Below, piece by piece: positions 7,915-17,062 of a DNA stretch of 64,000 bases. The stretch covers positions 62,001 to 126,000 of the forward strand of contig NZ_JAEHHL010000010.1 in the NCBI RefSeq assembly GCF_016623495.1, read 5' to 3'. Source of the stretch: Thermohalobaculum xanthum. Its GTDB lineage: Bacteria; Pseudomonadota; Alphaproteobacteria; Rhodobacterales; Rhodobacteraceae. Below the pieces are notes generated by a model. The model did not search any database and had not been told where the DNA came from. It saw only the letters and a program-made list of their open reading frames with translations. Each line of letters begins with the position of its first letter. The first letter of the stretch is position 1. Position numbers and translations under genes: made by a program.

Positions 7915-7994
7915 TATCCTGAAAGAACAACAGGCGCGGGGCATCCAGACCCTGTGCTCAGAACCCGCAAGGGCCGACCCCGGGGGGAATGTCC

Positions 7995-8627
7995 ATGTCC
8001 GGCCACTACGAGGCTCGAACCACGCTCGGACGCGTGATCAACGAGATCGAGGAGACGCTGATCGCGGTCTTCCTCGGGTTGATGACCGTGATTACCTTCG
8101 TCAACGTCGTCGCGCGCTACGTCTTCAACGCGAATGTTCTCTGGGCCCTCGAGGCGACCGTCTTCCTCTTTGCCTGGCTCGTGCTCTTTGGCGTCAGCTA
8201 TTGCGTGAAGATCACGGCACATCTGGGTGTCGACGCGCTGGTCAGCGTGTTCTCCCCACCGATCCGGCGCGTCATCACCATGTTCGCGCTGATCGCGACA
8301 CTGGCCTATGCGGTGCTGCTGCTCGTGGGCTCATGGGACTACTGGTACAAGTTCGCGACCACGGCCTCGTTCCTCGAGGTCAATGACGTGCCCTTCCCGG
8401 ACTGGATACAGATCGCGCTCGGCCTGACCGACGAGGGCGAGCCGCTCTACGACTACCTGCCGCGCTACATCCCCTATTTCATCCTGCCATTCGGCATGGC
8501 GCTGTTCCTTGCCCGGCTGCTCGAGGCGGGCTGGGACATCATCACCGGCCGGCGCACCATGCTGATCGCGAGCCACGAGGTCGAGGAGATGCTCGAGGAA
8601 GTCGCGGCACAGAGGAAGGAGGACTGA
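7995..8627 (+). CDS. dctQ: TRAP transporter small membrane subunit DctQ
   Basis: This protein of about 210 residues has four predicted transmembrane helices and the usual DctQ pattern: an N-terminal IEETLIAVFLGLM helix, NVVARYVFN, WALEATVFLFAWLV, and a hydrophilic stretch before the last helix. It partners DctM to form the permease. A GGGGGG run lies one base from an ATG at 7989 but eight bases from the in-frame ATG at 7995, which favours the latter. The gene ends three bases before dctM. Confidence 0.93.
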   Translation: MSGHYEARTTLGRVINEIEETLIAVFLGLMTVITFVNVVARYVFNANVLWALEATVFLFAWLVLFGVSYCVKITAHLGVDALVSVFSPPIRRVITMFALIATLAYAVLLLVGSWDYWYKFATTASFLEVNDVPFPDWIQIALGLTDEGEPLYDYLPRYIPYFILPFGMALFLARLLEAGWDIITGRRTMLIASHEVEEMLEEVAAQRKED

Positions 8628-8630
8628 TCC

Positions 8631-10010
8631 ATGGATGTCGTCTTCCTTTTCATCCTCGTCATTGGCTTCCTGCTGATCGGCGTGCCGATCGCGGTGTCAC
8701 TTGGCCTCTCGTCGATCATCTTCCTGACGCTCTACTCGGACAGCACGCTCGCCTCGATCGCAGGCACGCTGTTCAACGCCTTCGCGGGCCACTACACGCT
8801 GCTGGCGATCCCGTTCTTCATCCTCGCCTCGTCCTTCATGTCGACGGGAGGCGTTGCGCGGCGCATCATCCGCTTCGCGATCGCCTGCGTCGGGCATCTG
8901 AGGGGTGGACTGGCGATCGCCTCGGTCTTCGCCTGCATGCTCTTCGCCGCGCTCTCGGGCTCGTCGCCCGCCACCGTGGTCGCCATCGGCTCGATCGTGA
9001 TCGCGGGCATGCGGCAGGTCGGCTACACGAAGGAATTCGCCGCGGGCGTGATCTGTAACGCGGGTACGCTTGGCATCCTGATCCCGCCTTCGATCGTGAT
9101 GGTCGTCTATGCGGCGGCGACCGACGTGTCGGTCGGGCGCATGTTCCTCGGCGGCGTCATCCCCGGTCTTCTTGCAGGCTTCATGCTGATGCTCGGGATC
9201 TATGTCGTGGCGAGGATGCGCAACCTTCCGGCCCAGCCCTGGGTGGGTTTCGGCGAGGTCATCGACTCGGCGCGCGAAGCGGGCTGGGGCCTGTTCCTCA
9301 TCGTCATCATCCTGGGCGGGATCTACGGCGGCATCTTCACGCCGACCGAGGCCGCCGCCGTTGCCGCGGTCTATGCCTTCGTCATCGCCAACTTCGTCTA
9401 TCGCGACATGGGACCGCTGAAGGCGGAAGAGGGCTCGGAGTATCCGCTGCCGCTGGTGCGGAGGCCTTACGCCCTCGTCACCTGCTTCTTCCACCGCGAC
9501 ACCAAGAACACGCTGCTCGAGGGCGGACGCCTGACGATCATGCTGATGTTCATCATCGCGAACGCGCTGATCCTCAAGCACGTTCTGACCGACGAGCAGA
9601 TCCCCCAGCAGATCGCAGAAGCCATGCTCTCGGCGGGTTTCGGGCCGGTGATGTTCCTGGTGATGGTCAACGTCATCCTGCTGATCGGCGGGCAGTTCAT
9701 GGAGCCTTCTGGTCTCCTGGTGATCGTCGCGCCCCTGGTGTTCCCGATCGCGATCGAGCTGGGCATCGACCCGATCCATCTCGGGATCATCATGGTGGTG
9801 AACATGGAAATCGGGATGATCACGCCCCCGGTCGGCCTCAACCTCTTCGTGACCTCGGGCGTGGCGGCCATGCCGCTCTGGGATGTCGTGAAGGCGGCGC
9901 TGCCGTGGCTCTCGATCCTCTTCGTGTTCCTGATCCTCGTCACCTATGTGCCTTGGCTCTCGACCTGGCTGCCGACGCTGATGATGGGACCCGAGATCCT
10001 GATCAAGTAG
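8631..10010 (+). CDS. dctM: TRAP transporter large permease subunit DctM
   Basis: This 459-residue multi-spanning ion-transporter-superfamily protein carries typical DctM segments: PIAVSLGLS, AIPFFILASSFMS, ALSGSSPATVVAIGSIV, GTLGILIPPSIVMVVYA, FTPTEAAAVA and the C-terminal ITPPVGLNLFVTSGV. A soluble insert around residues 255-300 (GPLKAEEGSEYPLP region) makes it somewhat longer than the shortest homologues. An AAGGAGGA ribosome site precedes the ATG. With DctP and DctQ it would drive Na+-coupled high-affinity uptake of organic acids. Confidence 0.95.
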   Translation: MDVVFLFILVIGFLLIGVPIAVSLGLSSIIFLTLYSDSTLASIAGTLFNAFAGHYTLLAIPFFILASSFMSTGGVARRIIRFAIACVGHLRGGLAIASVFACMLFAALSGSSPATVVAIGSIVIAGMRQVGYTKEFAAGVICNAGTLGILIPPSIVMVVYAAATDVSVGRMFLGGVIPGLLAGFMLMLGIYVVARMRNLPAQPWVGFGEVIDSAREAGWGLFLIVIILGGIYGGIFTPTEAAAVAAVYAFVIANFVYRDMGPLKAEEGSEYPLPLVRRPYALVTCFFHRDTKNTLLEGGRLTIMLMFIIANALILKHVLTDEQIPQQIAEAMLSAGFGPVMFLVMVNVILLIGGQFMEPSGLLVIVAPLVFPIAIELGIDPIHLGIIMVVNMEIGMITPPVGLNLFVTSGVAAMPLWDVVKAALPWLSILFVFLILVTYVPWLSTWLPTLMMGPEILIK

Positions 10011-10037
10011 CGGCTGCCGCATGTCGGCACCAATTGG

Positions 10038-10066
10038 ACGGCGCGGCAGCTCCCCTGCCGCGCCGT
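10038..10066 (+). terminator. Rho-independent-like terminator after dctM
   Basis: The arms ACGGCGCGGCAG (10038-10049) and CTGCCGCGCCGT (10055-10066) form a perfect 12-base stem with a five-base loop, 27 bases after the dctM stop. The trailing sequence is ATCTCG, a poor T-tract, but the position fits the end of the TRAP operon. Confidence 0.6.
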
Positions 10067-10185
10067 ATCTCGTGAACGGCATCGCATCGACAACGGCTGG
10101 TGCCGCGGCGGGGCGGCGCTAATCTTTCCCTGCCGATTCGGCGTGGAGGGCCCTTGCGCCGAGGCCGGACGCGACAGGAGACAAG

Positions 10186-11043
10186 ATGCGCCGCCTCATT
10201 CCGCTCGTGCTGCTTACCGCCCTTCTGACCAATCACCTCCTCGCCGGCGCGGACGAGTCCGCGGCTCCGCCATGCGGCAATCCCGAAGGCATCTGCTCGG
10301 TCGAGAACGGCATCTACCGGCTTCGGCTTCCGGACAGCGTCGGGGCCGCCCCGGTTCCGGCCGTGATCTACCTGCACGGCTGGGGCGGCAACTCGCTCGC
10401 GGTGATGCGCGGCGCAAATCGAGTGAGCGATGCGACGGTCGCACGCGGTTATGCGCTAATCGTGCCCGAGGGCGTGCCGAAACCGGGGCGAGAGCAGCGT
10501 GACTGGGCGGTTCGCGACATGCTGAGCAACCACCCGCGCGACGACATCGCGTTCCTCGCCTCTGTGCTGGACGACGCGGCCGCCCGCGGGATCGACCGCA
10601 GCCGTGTCCTTCTGGCGGGGTTTTCGCGCGGCGGCTCGATGGTCTGGGACGTGGCCTGCCGGGCGCCGGGGCTCGCGCATGCCTATGCGCCGGTGGCTGG
10701 CGCGTTCTGGGAACCGCTGCCGGACGACTGCAATGGCCCGGTCAACCTCTTCCATACCCATGGCTGGACCGACCGCGTCGTGCCGCTGGAGGGAAGGTCT
10801 GTCGCCGATGGGCGTCTCATTCAGGGCGACGCCTTCGCGAGCCTCGCAATCATGCGCGACATGACCGGATGCGATGCGCGGATGCCCGACACTACTCCGA
10901 TGGAAGCGGATGGCGGCATCTGGTGGCGCCACTGGACGAGCTGCCCCGGCGGCAGGCTCGATCTCATGCTTCACCCCGGCGGCCACGCCCTGCCCGATGG
11001 CTGGATCGATCAAGCCCTGACATGGTTCGAGTTGCTCGAGTGA
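10186..11043 (+). CDS. Secreted alpha/beta-hydrolase esterase, PHB depolymerase (LpqC) type
   Basis: This 285-residue protein has an N-terminal signal peptide (about residues 1-21). The fold shows an oxyanion-hole segment IYLHGWGGN, nucleophile Ser147 in GFSRGG, an Asp in HGWTDRVVP and a C-terminal His in HPGGHALPDGW. This layout matches the polyhydroxybutyrate-depolymerase/feruloyl-esterase family. A GGAGACAAG site precedes the ATG. It stands alone between the TRAP terminator and a convergent methyltransferase gene, so context does not reveal its substrate. Confidence 0.8.
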   Translation: MRRLIPLVLLTALLTNHLLAGADESAAPPCGNPEGICSVENGIYRLRLPDSVGAAPVPAVIYLHGWGGNSLAVMRGANRVSDATVARGYALIVPEGVPKPGREQRDWAVRDMLSNHPRDDIAFLASVLDDAAARGIDRSRVLLAGFSRGGSMVWDVACRAPGLAHAYAPVAGAFWEPLPDDCNGPVNLFHTHGWTDRVVPLEGRSVADGRLIQGDAFASLAIMRDMTGCDARMPDTTPMEADGGIWWRHWTSCPGGRLDLMLHPGGHALPDGWIDQALTWFELLE

Positions 11044-11053
11044 TCAAGCTGCA

Positions 11054-11500
11054 TCAAAGCCAGCGGCGCGTGCGCGCGCGGTAGGCTCGATATCCCTCCC
11101 CCAGCCGCGATTCCAGCATCGCTTCTTCCGGCAGGATGAAACGACGCTCGAACACCCGAGCGAGAGGCCAGAGCAGCAGCAGGCCAAGGGGCTGCCCGGT
11201 TGTCAGCACCCAGCCCGCAAGGATGACCAGATCCGCGATATAGATGGGATTTCGGCTGAACCGGTAGGGCCCGCCTTCCACCAGCGCCGCGGGCTCCGCG
11301 CGCGGCACGATCGTGGTGCGCGCGCGCCGGAACTCCAGCGCCGCCCAGATCATCAGCGCGACGCCGGCCGCGATGACCAGCCACCCCGGCCACCGCGACC
11401 AGTCGCCCAGTGGCGACCCGAGCGCCCCAAGCGCCGAGGCGATCGCCATGGCGAGCGCGAGCCAGACCGGCGGCCAATCGAGGTGCCGCAGCCAGGTCAT
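11054..11500 (-). CDS. Isoprenylcysteine methyltransferase-like membrane protein
   Basis: This 148-residue integral membrane protein of the ICMT/PEMT-like family has about four helices. The signature GPYRFSRNPIY (SAM-binding RxxRNPxY element) and a C-terminal E-E-x5-Y-x2-Y segment (LPEEAML, YRAYRARTRRW) are visible. Bacterial members are uncharacterised lipid or small-molecule methyltransferases. The ATG overlaps the panC stop by four bases (TCAT on the plus strand at 11497-11500), so it is translationally coupled behind panC, although no functional link to pantothenate is known. Confidence 0.8.
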   Translation of the reverse strand: MTWLRHLDWPPVWLALAMAIASALGALGSPLGDWSRWPGWLVIAAGVALMIWAALEFRRARTTIVPRAEPAALVEGGPYRFSRNPIYIADLVILAGWVLTTGQPLGLLLLWPLARVFERRFILPEEAMLESRLGEGYRAYRARTRRWL

Positions 11501-12345
11501 CCTTCGACGGGCATGTTGTCGATCAGCCGCGCCCGACCCAGCCGCGCCGCGCCGAAGATGCGCGTCGGCACGGTCGGATCGAACCGCACGACCTCGGCAA
11601 GGGTGTCGGCTTCGCGCAGCTCGACATAGTCGATCGAGGCAAAGCCCGCACCGAGGATCGCAGCGCGCGCCGCCGCCAGTTCCGACGGGATGTCCTGCCC
11701 TGCCACGATCCGCTGCGCGGCTTCGCGCAGGGCCTGGTTGAGCGTGCCGGCGACGGCGCGCTCGTCAGCCGTGAGATACCGGTTGCGCGAGGACATCGCG
11801 AGGCCATCGGGCTCGCGCAGGATCGGCGCGCCGAGGATCTCGGTGGGGATGTCGAGGTCGCGGGTCAGCCGGCGGATGACGGCAAGCTGCTGCCAGTCCT
11901 TCTCGCCGAAGATCGCGACATCGGCCTGCGCCTGGTTGAGAAGCTTGGTCACAACCTGGGCGACGCCGTCGAAATGCCCGGGGCGGACAGCGCCACAAAG
12001 CACATCCGTGAGCCCGTCGACGATGACCCTGGTCGAGAAGCCGGGCGGATACATCTCGCCGACCGCCGGCGCGAAAAGCAGATCGCACCCTCCCCTGGAC
12101 AGCAGGTCCGCGTCGCGTGCTTCATTCCTCGGATAGCCGTCGAGGTCCTCGTTCGCACCGAACTGCGTCGGGTTGACGAAGATCGTCGCAACCACCCGAT
12201 CCGCGTTGTGCTGGCCAAGCGCGACGAGGCTGAGATGCCCATCGTGCAGGGCGCCCATGGTCGGGGTGAGCGCCACCCTCTCGCCCCGCGCGTGCCAGCC
12301 GCGAACGCGGGCACGCAGGTCTGCAACGCTTCGGACGATGTCCAT
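11497..12345 (-). CDS. panC: Pantothenate synthetase
   Basis: PanC condenses pantoate and beta-alanine with ATP to give pantothenate, the coenzyme A precursor. The 282-residue product has the nucleotidyltransferase motif TPTMGALHDGH near residue 26, the FVNPTQFG segment, FGEKDWQQL and the MSSRN (KMSKS-equivalent) loop. The ATG at 12345 gives the normal family length and is preceded by a GAGGCGGG site; a 26-residue upstream extension of the frame is not needed. No panB is visible nearby. Confidence 0.96.
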   Translation of the reverse strand: MDIVRSVADLRARVRGWHARGERVALTPTMGALHDGHLSLVALGQHNADRVVATIFVNPTQFGANEDLDGYPRNEARDADLLSRGGCDLLFAPAVGEMYPPGFSTRVIVDGLTDVLCGAVRPGHFDGVAQVVTKLLNQAQADVAIFGEKDWQQLAVIRRLTRDLDIPTEILGAPILREPDGLAMSSRNRYLTADERAVAGTLNQALREAAQRIVAGQDIPSELAAARAAILGAGFASIDYVELREADTLAEVVRFDPTVPTRIFGAARLGRARLIDNMPVEG

Positions 12346-12544
12346 GGCCCGCCTCGATTTCCGCCACCTGCGTCGTGCTAGCGCGATTTGAGCCCGGGTG
12401 GAAGCTGGAGCTGAGGTTTGCACAGCGGCCAGTACGACCTCGGCGTGCCCGCAGGTGCGTGCGCCTCGTCCGGCGGACCGGAATGCGCCTGGTCAGGGGG
12501 GTGTTCCGGCGCGGGACGCGTCCCGAAGTGACGGCACGGTCACG

Positions 12545-13621
12545 CTAGAGCCAGCCTTGTGCCTCGCGCCGGACGATGCTCTCGATCATGTCGATATGCG
12601 CCTCGTCATCGTTGAGGCACGGGATGTAGTCGAAACGCTCGCCGCCGGCTTCCTCGAAGCTCTCGCGGATCTCTTCGTTGATTTCCTCGAGTGTCTCGAC
12701 GCAGTCGGACGAGAAGCCGGGCGCCATGATGGCAATATGCTTGTGCCCCTGGCGCGCGAGTTCGGCGACGTATTCGACGGTGTAGGGCGTCAGCCACTCC
12801 TCGGGCCCGAAGCGCGACTGGAAGGTGGTGTGTATCTCGCCCTTCTCCCATCCCAGCCGCTCTCCGAGAAGGCGCGACGTCTTCTGGCAGAAGCAGTGAT
12901 AGGGATCGCCCTTCAGGAAATAGCTGCGCGGAAGCCCGTGATACGAGGTGACGAGCGCGGTCGGGCGCTGCTCCATCGCGGCATAGGCCTTCTCGACCGA
13001 GAGCGCGAGCGCCTCGATGAACTTCGGGTCGTCATGATAGCTCGGCACGGTGCGAAATGCCGGCTGCCAGCGCAGCTTCATCAGCGTCCTGAAGGCATGG
13101 TCATTGGCCGTGCCCGTCGTGGCCGCGGCGTAGTGCGGGTAGAGCGGGAAGAAGAGGATCCGCTCGCAGCCCTGCTTCGCCATGCGCCTGATCACGCTGT
13201 CCGTGGACGGGTTGCCGTAGCGCATGCAGAAATCGACCACGACGCCCGCACCGAACTCGGCTTCCATCCGGCGGCGCAGTTTCTCCGTCTGGCTGCGCGT
13301 GATCGTAAGCAGCGGGCTCTCGTCCAGCTCGGTGTTCCAGATGCCCCTGTAGGCCTCGCCCGACGAGAACGGCCGCTTGGTCAGGACGATCCCCTGCAGG
13401 ATCGGCTGCCAGATCAGCGGCGACCACTCGATGACCCGGCGGTCGGATAGGAACTCGTTGAGATACCGCCGCATCGACCAGTAGTCGGTCCCGTCAGGCG
13501 TCCCGAGATTGGCGAGCAGGATACCGACCCGCGACGGCGGAACGGGCGGGTGGTCTGGCCCGGCGTGGGCCAGCCGTCCGGTGCCCGCGATCACCTGCGT
13601 TGCCGTCGTACTGTCGAGCAT
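12545..13621 (-). CDS. hemH: Ferrochelatase
   Basis: HemH inserts Fe2+ into protoporphyrin IX as the last step of protoheme synthesis. The 358-residue protein shows GILLANLGTPDG, KRPFSSGEAYR, MRYGNPS, LFFPLYPHYAAATTG, SYHGLPRSYFLKGDPY with the metal-site His, TFQSRFGPEEWL and PGFSSDCVETLEE. The ATG at 13621 is chosen over a GTG one codon upstream because GGAG lies six bases away. The 199-base gap to panC holds no supported gene. Confidence 0.97.
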   Translation of the reverse strand: MLDSTTATQVIAGTGRLAHAGPDHPPVPPSRVGILLANLGTPDGTDYWSMRRYLNEFLSDRRVIEWSPLIWQPILQGIVLTKRPFSSGEAYRGIWNTELDESPLLTITRSQTEKLRRRMEAEFGAGVVVDFCMRYGNPSTDSVIRRMAKQGCERILFFPLYPHYAAATTGTANDHAFRTLMKLRWQPAFRTVPSYHDDPKFIEALALSVEKAYAAMEQRPTALVTSYHGLPRSYFLKGDPYHCFCQKTSRLLGERLGWEKGEIHTTFQSRFGPEEWLTPYTVEYVAELARQGHKHIAIMAPGFSSDCVETLEEINEEIRESFEEAGGERFDYIPCLNDDEAHIDMIESIVRREAQGWL

Positions 13622-13754
13622 CACGTTCTCCGTCCGTCACCTCGCCCCGGCGCACCAACCATGGCTTACCGCACCGCTGCGCCGAGAGGTATCCCTTCGC
13701 GGGCAAAGGTCAAACCCGTCGGCTGCGACCTATTCGACCCTGATGTGTCGAACA

Positions 13755-14669
13755 TCACCCCGACCCGGGTGCCTTCTCTCCCGCCTTGTGCTCGGTCGTG
13801 CCGAGCGCGTCGGCAAGCCGCACCGCGGCCGACCCCGGCCGCTTGGCCTTCGGCTGGCCGGGACCAGGCGCCCAACCGGTCAGGAAAACGATCTCGAAGG
13901 TCGCCTGCACGCGTCCGTCCGGCGTCGGGAAATGCTGCGCATAGAGCTGGCAGGCGCGGGCCAGGACGTCCCGCCGAAGCGGGCGGCGGTCCCGAAGAAT
14001 GCCGCTTTCGCCCATTGCCCGAAGCTCGCGCATCAGGTGAAGCGGCGTCTCGTACGTGACGGTGAAGCGCTCCGTGTCGGCGACTGGCATCGCGAATCCG
14101 GCCCGCTGGATGAGCGCGCCGAGATCCCTGATTTCGCCCATCGGCGCCACGCGGGCAGCCAGCGTCCCGGTGAGCTCGGCTTCGGCCTCGGCCAGGGACG
14201 CGCGCAGCTCGGCAAGGCTTTGTCCGCCGAAGAGCGCCGCGATCATCAGACCATCGGGACGCAGCGCATGCCGCAGCTGGACGAGATGGCCGACCGGATC
14301 GTTCAGGCCATGCATCACCATCGCCGAAACGGCCAGATCATGCGCGCCGGGCTCGAAGGCGAGGACCGACGACCATGGCCGCGCCTCGACATTCGGTTGT
14401 GGGACCGCTGCGGGAAATGGCTCGGCGAGCGCGACATGCCCGACCCCGGCCCCGACCAGCGCCCCGGGGATGACGCCAGCGCCGCCATCCACGACGGCAG
14501 CGTCCCGAAAATCCCGCTTCACCTCGGCCAGGCGCTCGATGACCAGCTGAGCCACCTCGCGGATCAGGAAGTCGGCGCCCCCGCGAAACCCGAGCCGCAG
14601 CGCCCGCGCGCGGCGGCGCGGCATGCCGGCTTCGTCGAAGATCTCAGGACGCTCTTGATTCTCCGCCAT
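13755..14669 (-). CDS. SAM-dependent methyltransferase, BioC/NDUFAF5-like
   Basis: This 304-residue class I methyltransferase has a short basic N-terminus typical of the NDUFAF5/BioC-like group, then ERLAEVKRDF and VVDGGAGVIPGAL (SAM-binding glycine motif), a weak second motif, and a conserved C-terminal GRVQATFEIVFLTGWAPG segment. In alphaproteobacteria this family is usually found beside comF and grxC, as here. The ATG at 14669 was chosen because the 93-residue upstream extension is antisense to comF. The exact substrate (malonyl-ACP or an Arg side chain) is undetermined. Confidence 0.82.
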   Translation of the reverse strand: MAENQERPEIFDEAGMPRRRARALRLGFRGGADFLIREVAQLVIERLAEVKRDFRDAAVVDGGAGVIPGALVGAGVGHVALAEPFPAAVPQPNVEARPWSSVLAFEPGAHDLAVSAMVMHGLNDPVGHLVQLRHALRPDGLMIAALFGGQSLAELRASLAEAEAELTGTLAARVAPMGEIRDLGALIQRAGFAMPVADTERFTVTYETPLHLMRELRAMGESGILRDRRPLRRDVLARACQLYAQHFPTPDGRVQATFEIVFLTGWAPGPGQPKAKRPGSAAVRLADALGTTEHKAGEKAPGSG

Positions 14670-14721
14670 GACGACCCGCCATATAGGTGCAACGGGAGTG
14701 GCGTGCGAGGGATTTCTCGAG

Positions 14722-15531
14722 ATGGAGCGAAGCGCGGTAGGTCGTCTGGTGACCGCAATGGGCGGCGCACTCTTCCCACCGCTTTGCCCCGGCTGCCGGG
14801 CCGAAACGGCCGAGCCCCAGAGCCTTTGCCAGAGCTGCTGGAGCGACACGGAGTTCATCGCCGGCGCGGTCTGCGATACCTGCGGCCGACCGGTGACGGG
14901 CCTTCCCGCCACCGAGCCGGGGTTTCGGTGCGACGAATGTCTGCGCAATCCGCCTGAATGGGACCGGGCGCGCGGCGTTCTCGTCTACGGAGGGACCGGC
15001 CGGCGCATCGTGCTGGCACTCAAGCACGGCGACCGGCTCGACGTCGTGCCGATGCTGGGCCAGTGGGCGGCCCGGACTGGCGAGGGACTGATCGCCGACG
15101 CCGACCTGGTGGTTCCCATCCCGCTGCACTGGACGCGCCGACTGCGGCGCCGCTTCAACCAGTCTGCCGAACTCGCGCGTGCGGCCCTGGTCGCGGCCCG
15201 AAGACCCGAGATCTATGCCCCCGAGGTCTTGCGCCGGGTGCGGCGGACGGCAAGCCAGGACGGACGCAGCCGATCGGAGCGCGCCGAGAACGTCGCCGAC
15301 GCCCTTGCGGTGGCGCCGGGCGCGGAGCCATTGATCCGCGGCAAGCGCATCCTTCTGGTCGATGACGTGATGACCACCGGCGCGACGCTGTCTGCGGCCG
15401 CGACGGTCCTGCGGGCAGCGGGCGCGAAAAGCATTGACGCCCTCGTGATCGCACTGGTGAGGGCGCCGCGTGATGATTATCTGCGCGCCGAGCAACGCAA
15501 AGAACACCCTTCCGAGGAGAGCGAGGCATGA
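14722..15531 (+). CDS. comF: ComF family phosphoribosyltransferase-like protein
   Basis: This 269-residue protein has four N-terminal CxxC pairs (CPGC, CQSC, CDTC, CDEC) forming a zinc-ribbon region and a type I phosphoribosyltransferase domain with the PRPP motif ILLVDDVMTTGAT. ComF homologues assist DNA uptake in competent bacteria, but many serve unknown roles. The ATG at 14722, after a GAGGGA-like site, is preferred over 14668, which would overlap the start of the divergent methyltransferase gene. The stop overlaps the glutaredoxin start (ATGA). Confidence 0.9.
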   Translation: MERSAVGRLVTAMGGALFPPLCPGCRAETAEPQSLCQSCWSDTEFIAGAVCDTCGRPVTGLPATEPGFRCDECLRNPPEWDRARGVLVYGGTGRRIVLALKHGDRLDVVPMLGQWAARTGEGLIADADLVVPIPLHWTRRLRRRFNQSAELARAALVAARRPEIYAPEVLRRVRRTASQDGRSRSERAENVADALAVAPGAEPLIRGKRILLVDDVMTTGATLSAAATVLRAAGAKSIDALVIALVRAPRDDYLRAEQRKEHPSEESEA

Positions 15532-15785
15532 AATCTGTCGAGATCTACACGACCCCCATCTGCCCCTACTGCATGATGGCCAAGCGCCTGCTGCAGAAGA
15601 AGGGCGTGCCCTTCACCGAGATCAACGTGATGGGTGACGCGACGACCCGCTCCGAGATGGTCCAGCGCGCACATGGGCGCAATACCGTCCCGCAGATCTT
15701 CATCGGCGAAACCCATGTCGGGGGATGCGACGACCTCTTCGCGCTCGACGAGCGCGGCGGGCTCGACCCGATGCTTGCGGCGTGA
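15528..15785 (+). CDS. grxC: Glutaredoxin 3
   Basis: This 85-residue dithiol glutaredoxin has the active site CPYC at residues 12-15, the cis-Pro motif TVPQIFIG and the glutathione-binding GGCDD. It reduces protein and ribonucleotide-reductase disulfides with glutathione. Translational coupling to comF (four-base overlap) and a two-base gap to the amidase gene indicate one operon comF-grxC-nit. Confidence 0.96.
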   Translation: MKSVEIYTTPICPYCMMAKRLLQKKGVPFTEINVMGDATTRSEMVQRAHGRNTVPQIFIGETHVGGCDDLFALDERGGLDPMLAA

Positions 15786-15787
15786 CC

Positions 15788-16621
15788 ATGGAACTGCGCG
15801 CCGCCCTGTTGCAGCTCACCGCCTCCGACGACCCGGGCGCGAACCTCGTCGTGACCGAGCGGCTGTTGCGAGAAGCGGCAGCGGGTGGCGCGGAGATGGT
15901 GCTCACGCCCGAGGTCACGAACATGGTCTCGGCAAGCCGCGCGCATCAGAAGGCGGTGCTTCGCTCGGAGGCCGATGACGCGACCCTCGCCCGGCTTCGC
16001 GACGTCGCCGCCGAATGCGGCATCTGGCTTGTCATCGGCTCGCTGGCATTGAAGGGCGAACAGGACGAGCGCTTCGTCAACCGCTGCTTCGTGGTGCGAC
16101 CCGACGGCAGCATCGCGGCACGCTATGACAAGATCCACATGTTCGATGTCGAGATCGGCGAGGGCGAGAGCTATCGCGAGAGTGCCGGATACCGCCCGGG
16201 TGACGCCGCGGTCACCGTGGACACGCCCTGGGGCAGGCTGGGTCTGAGCATCTGCTACGACATGCGGTTCCCCGCGCTCTACCGCGCGCTCGCGCAGGCA
16301 GGTGCCGTGATCCTGACGGCACCGTCTGCCTTCACGGTGCCGACGGGCCGCGCCCACTGGGAGGTCTTGCTGCGCGCCCGCGCGATCGAGACCGGCGCAT
16401 TCATGCTCGCACCCGCGCAATGGGGTCGCCACGCCGCCAGCGAAGGGCGAACCCGCGAGACCTGGGGGCATTCCCTCGCGGTCGATCCCTGGGGCCGGGT
16501 GCTCGCGGATGCAGGCGACGGCATGGGAGTGACCTTCGTGACCCTCGACCTCGACGAAGTCGCGAAGACACGTTCGAGGATCCCGTCGCTGGCCAATGCC
16601 CGGAGCTTTACGGGCCCCTGA
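15788..16621 (+). CDS. Carbon-nitrogen hydrolase (Nit1/omega-amidase-like)
   Basis: This 277-residue nitrilase-superfamily enzyme has an intact catalytic triad: Glu42 (LTPEVTN), Lys115 (YDKIHMFD) and Cys156 (ICYDMRFP). The YDKIHMFDVEI and CYDMRFPALYR signatures match the Nit1/Nit2 group. Members hydrolyse deaminated glutathione or omega-amides, which fits its place behind a glutaredoxin gene as a repair enzyme for glutathione metabolism. The ATG at 15788 gives family length. Assignment between the two activities is not possible by eye. Confidence 0.88.
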   Translation: MELRAALLQLTASDDPGANLVVTERLLREAAAGGAEMVLTPEVTNMVSASRAHQKAVLRSEADDATLARLRDVAAECGIWLVIGSLALKGEQDERFVNRCFVVRPDGSIAARYDKIHMFDVEIGEGESYRESAGYRPGDAAVTVDTPWGRLGLSICYDMRFPALYRALAQAGAVILTAPSAFTVPTGRAHWEVLLRARAIETGAFMLAPAQWGRHAASEGRTRETWGHSLAVDPWGRVLADAGDGMGVTFVTLDLDEVAKTRSRIPSLANARSFTGP

Positions 16622-16623
16622 CG

Positions 16624-17001
16624 TCAGACCTCGCCGGCCACCCAGAAGACCTTGGCGACGATCTGCCAGCGGCCGTCGTGCCGAAGGAGCGTCAGGGTGT
16701 CGATGAACCGGTACCCGACATAGTCGTCCTCGACCCGGACCAGGGCGGTGTCGCCCGTCACCTCGAGGTCCTGGATCTCCCACCGCGGTGCCACGCCCGA
16801 CGACGGATCGAAAGCGGCCTTCACCCCGGCAATGAACGCGTCCAGCTGCTCCCATTCGAGCGCGCCGCCGAAATGGCCGATCGAGCACGCCTTGGGGTGG
16901 AAGGCACGGCGCAATCGGGGCTCGTCCGCGAGAACCATGCCTTCCACGTAATCGGCGACGACCGCCTCGATTTGTCGGCGATCCGTTTCGCTGACGCTCA
17001 T
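16624..17001 (-). CDS. NTF2-like / putative lumazine-binding family protein
   Basis: This 125-residue protein has the SnoaL/NTF2-like pattern of the putative lumazine-binding group: an N-terminal helix (VVADYVEGMV), RAFHPKACSIG, a central EWEQLDAFIAGV and a C-terminal beta segment RFIDTLTLLRHDGRWQIVAKVFW. A textbook GGAGGT site precedes the ATG at 17001. It is convergent with the amidase gene, with a two-base gap. Function is unknown; ligand or catalytic roles are both possible in this fold. Confidence 0.75.
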   Translation of the reverse strand: MSVSETDRRQIEAVVADYVEGMVLADEPRLRRAFHPKACSIGHFGGALEWEQLDAFIAGVKAAFDPSSGVAPRWEIQDLEVTGDTALVRVEDDYVGYRFIDTLTLLRHDGRWQIVAKVFWVAGEV

Positions 17002-17062
17002 GCTGACCTCCGGCTGCCCTTGGCGGACGACGTTAAGGCGCGGCGCGCGGCCGGGCAATTCG

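Noticed and set aside
12346-12544. Possible small gene between panC and hemH
   Set aside because: Frames here lack a ribosome site and recognisable features; treated as intergenic.
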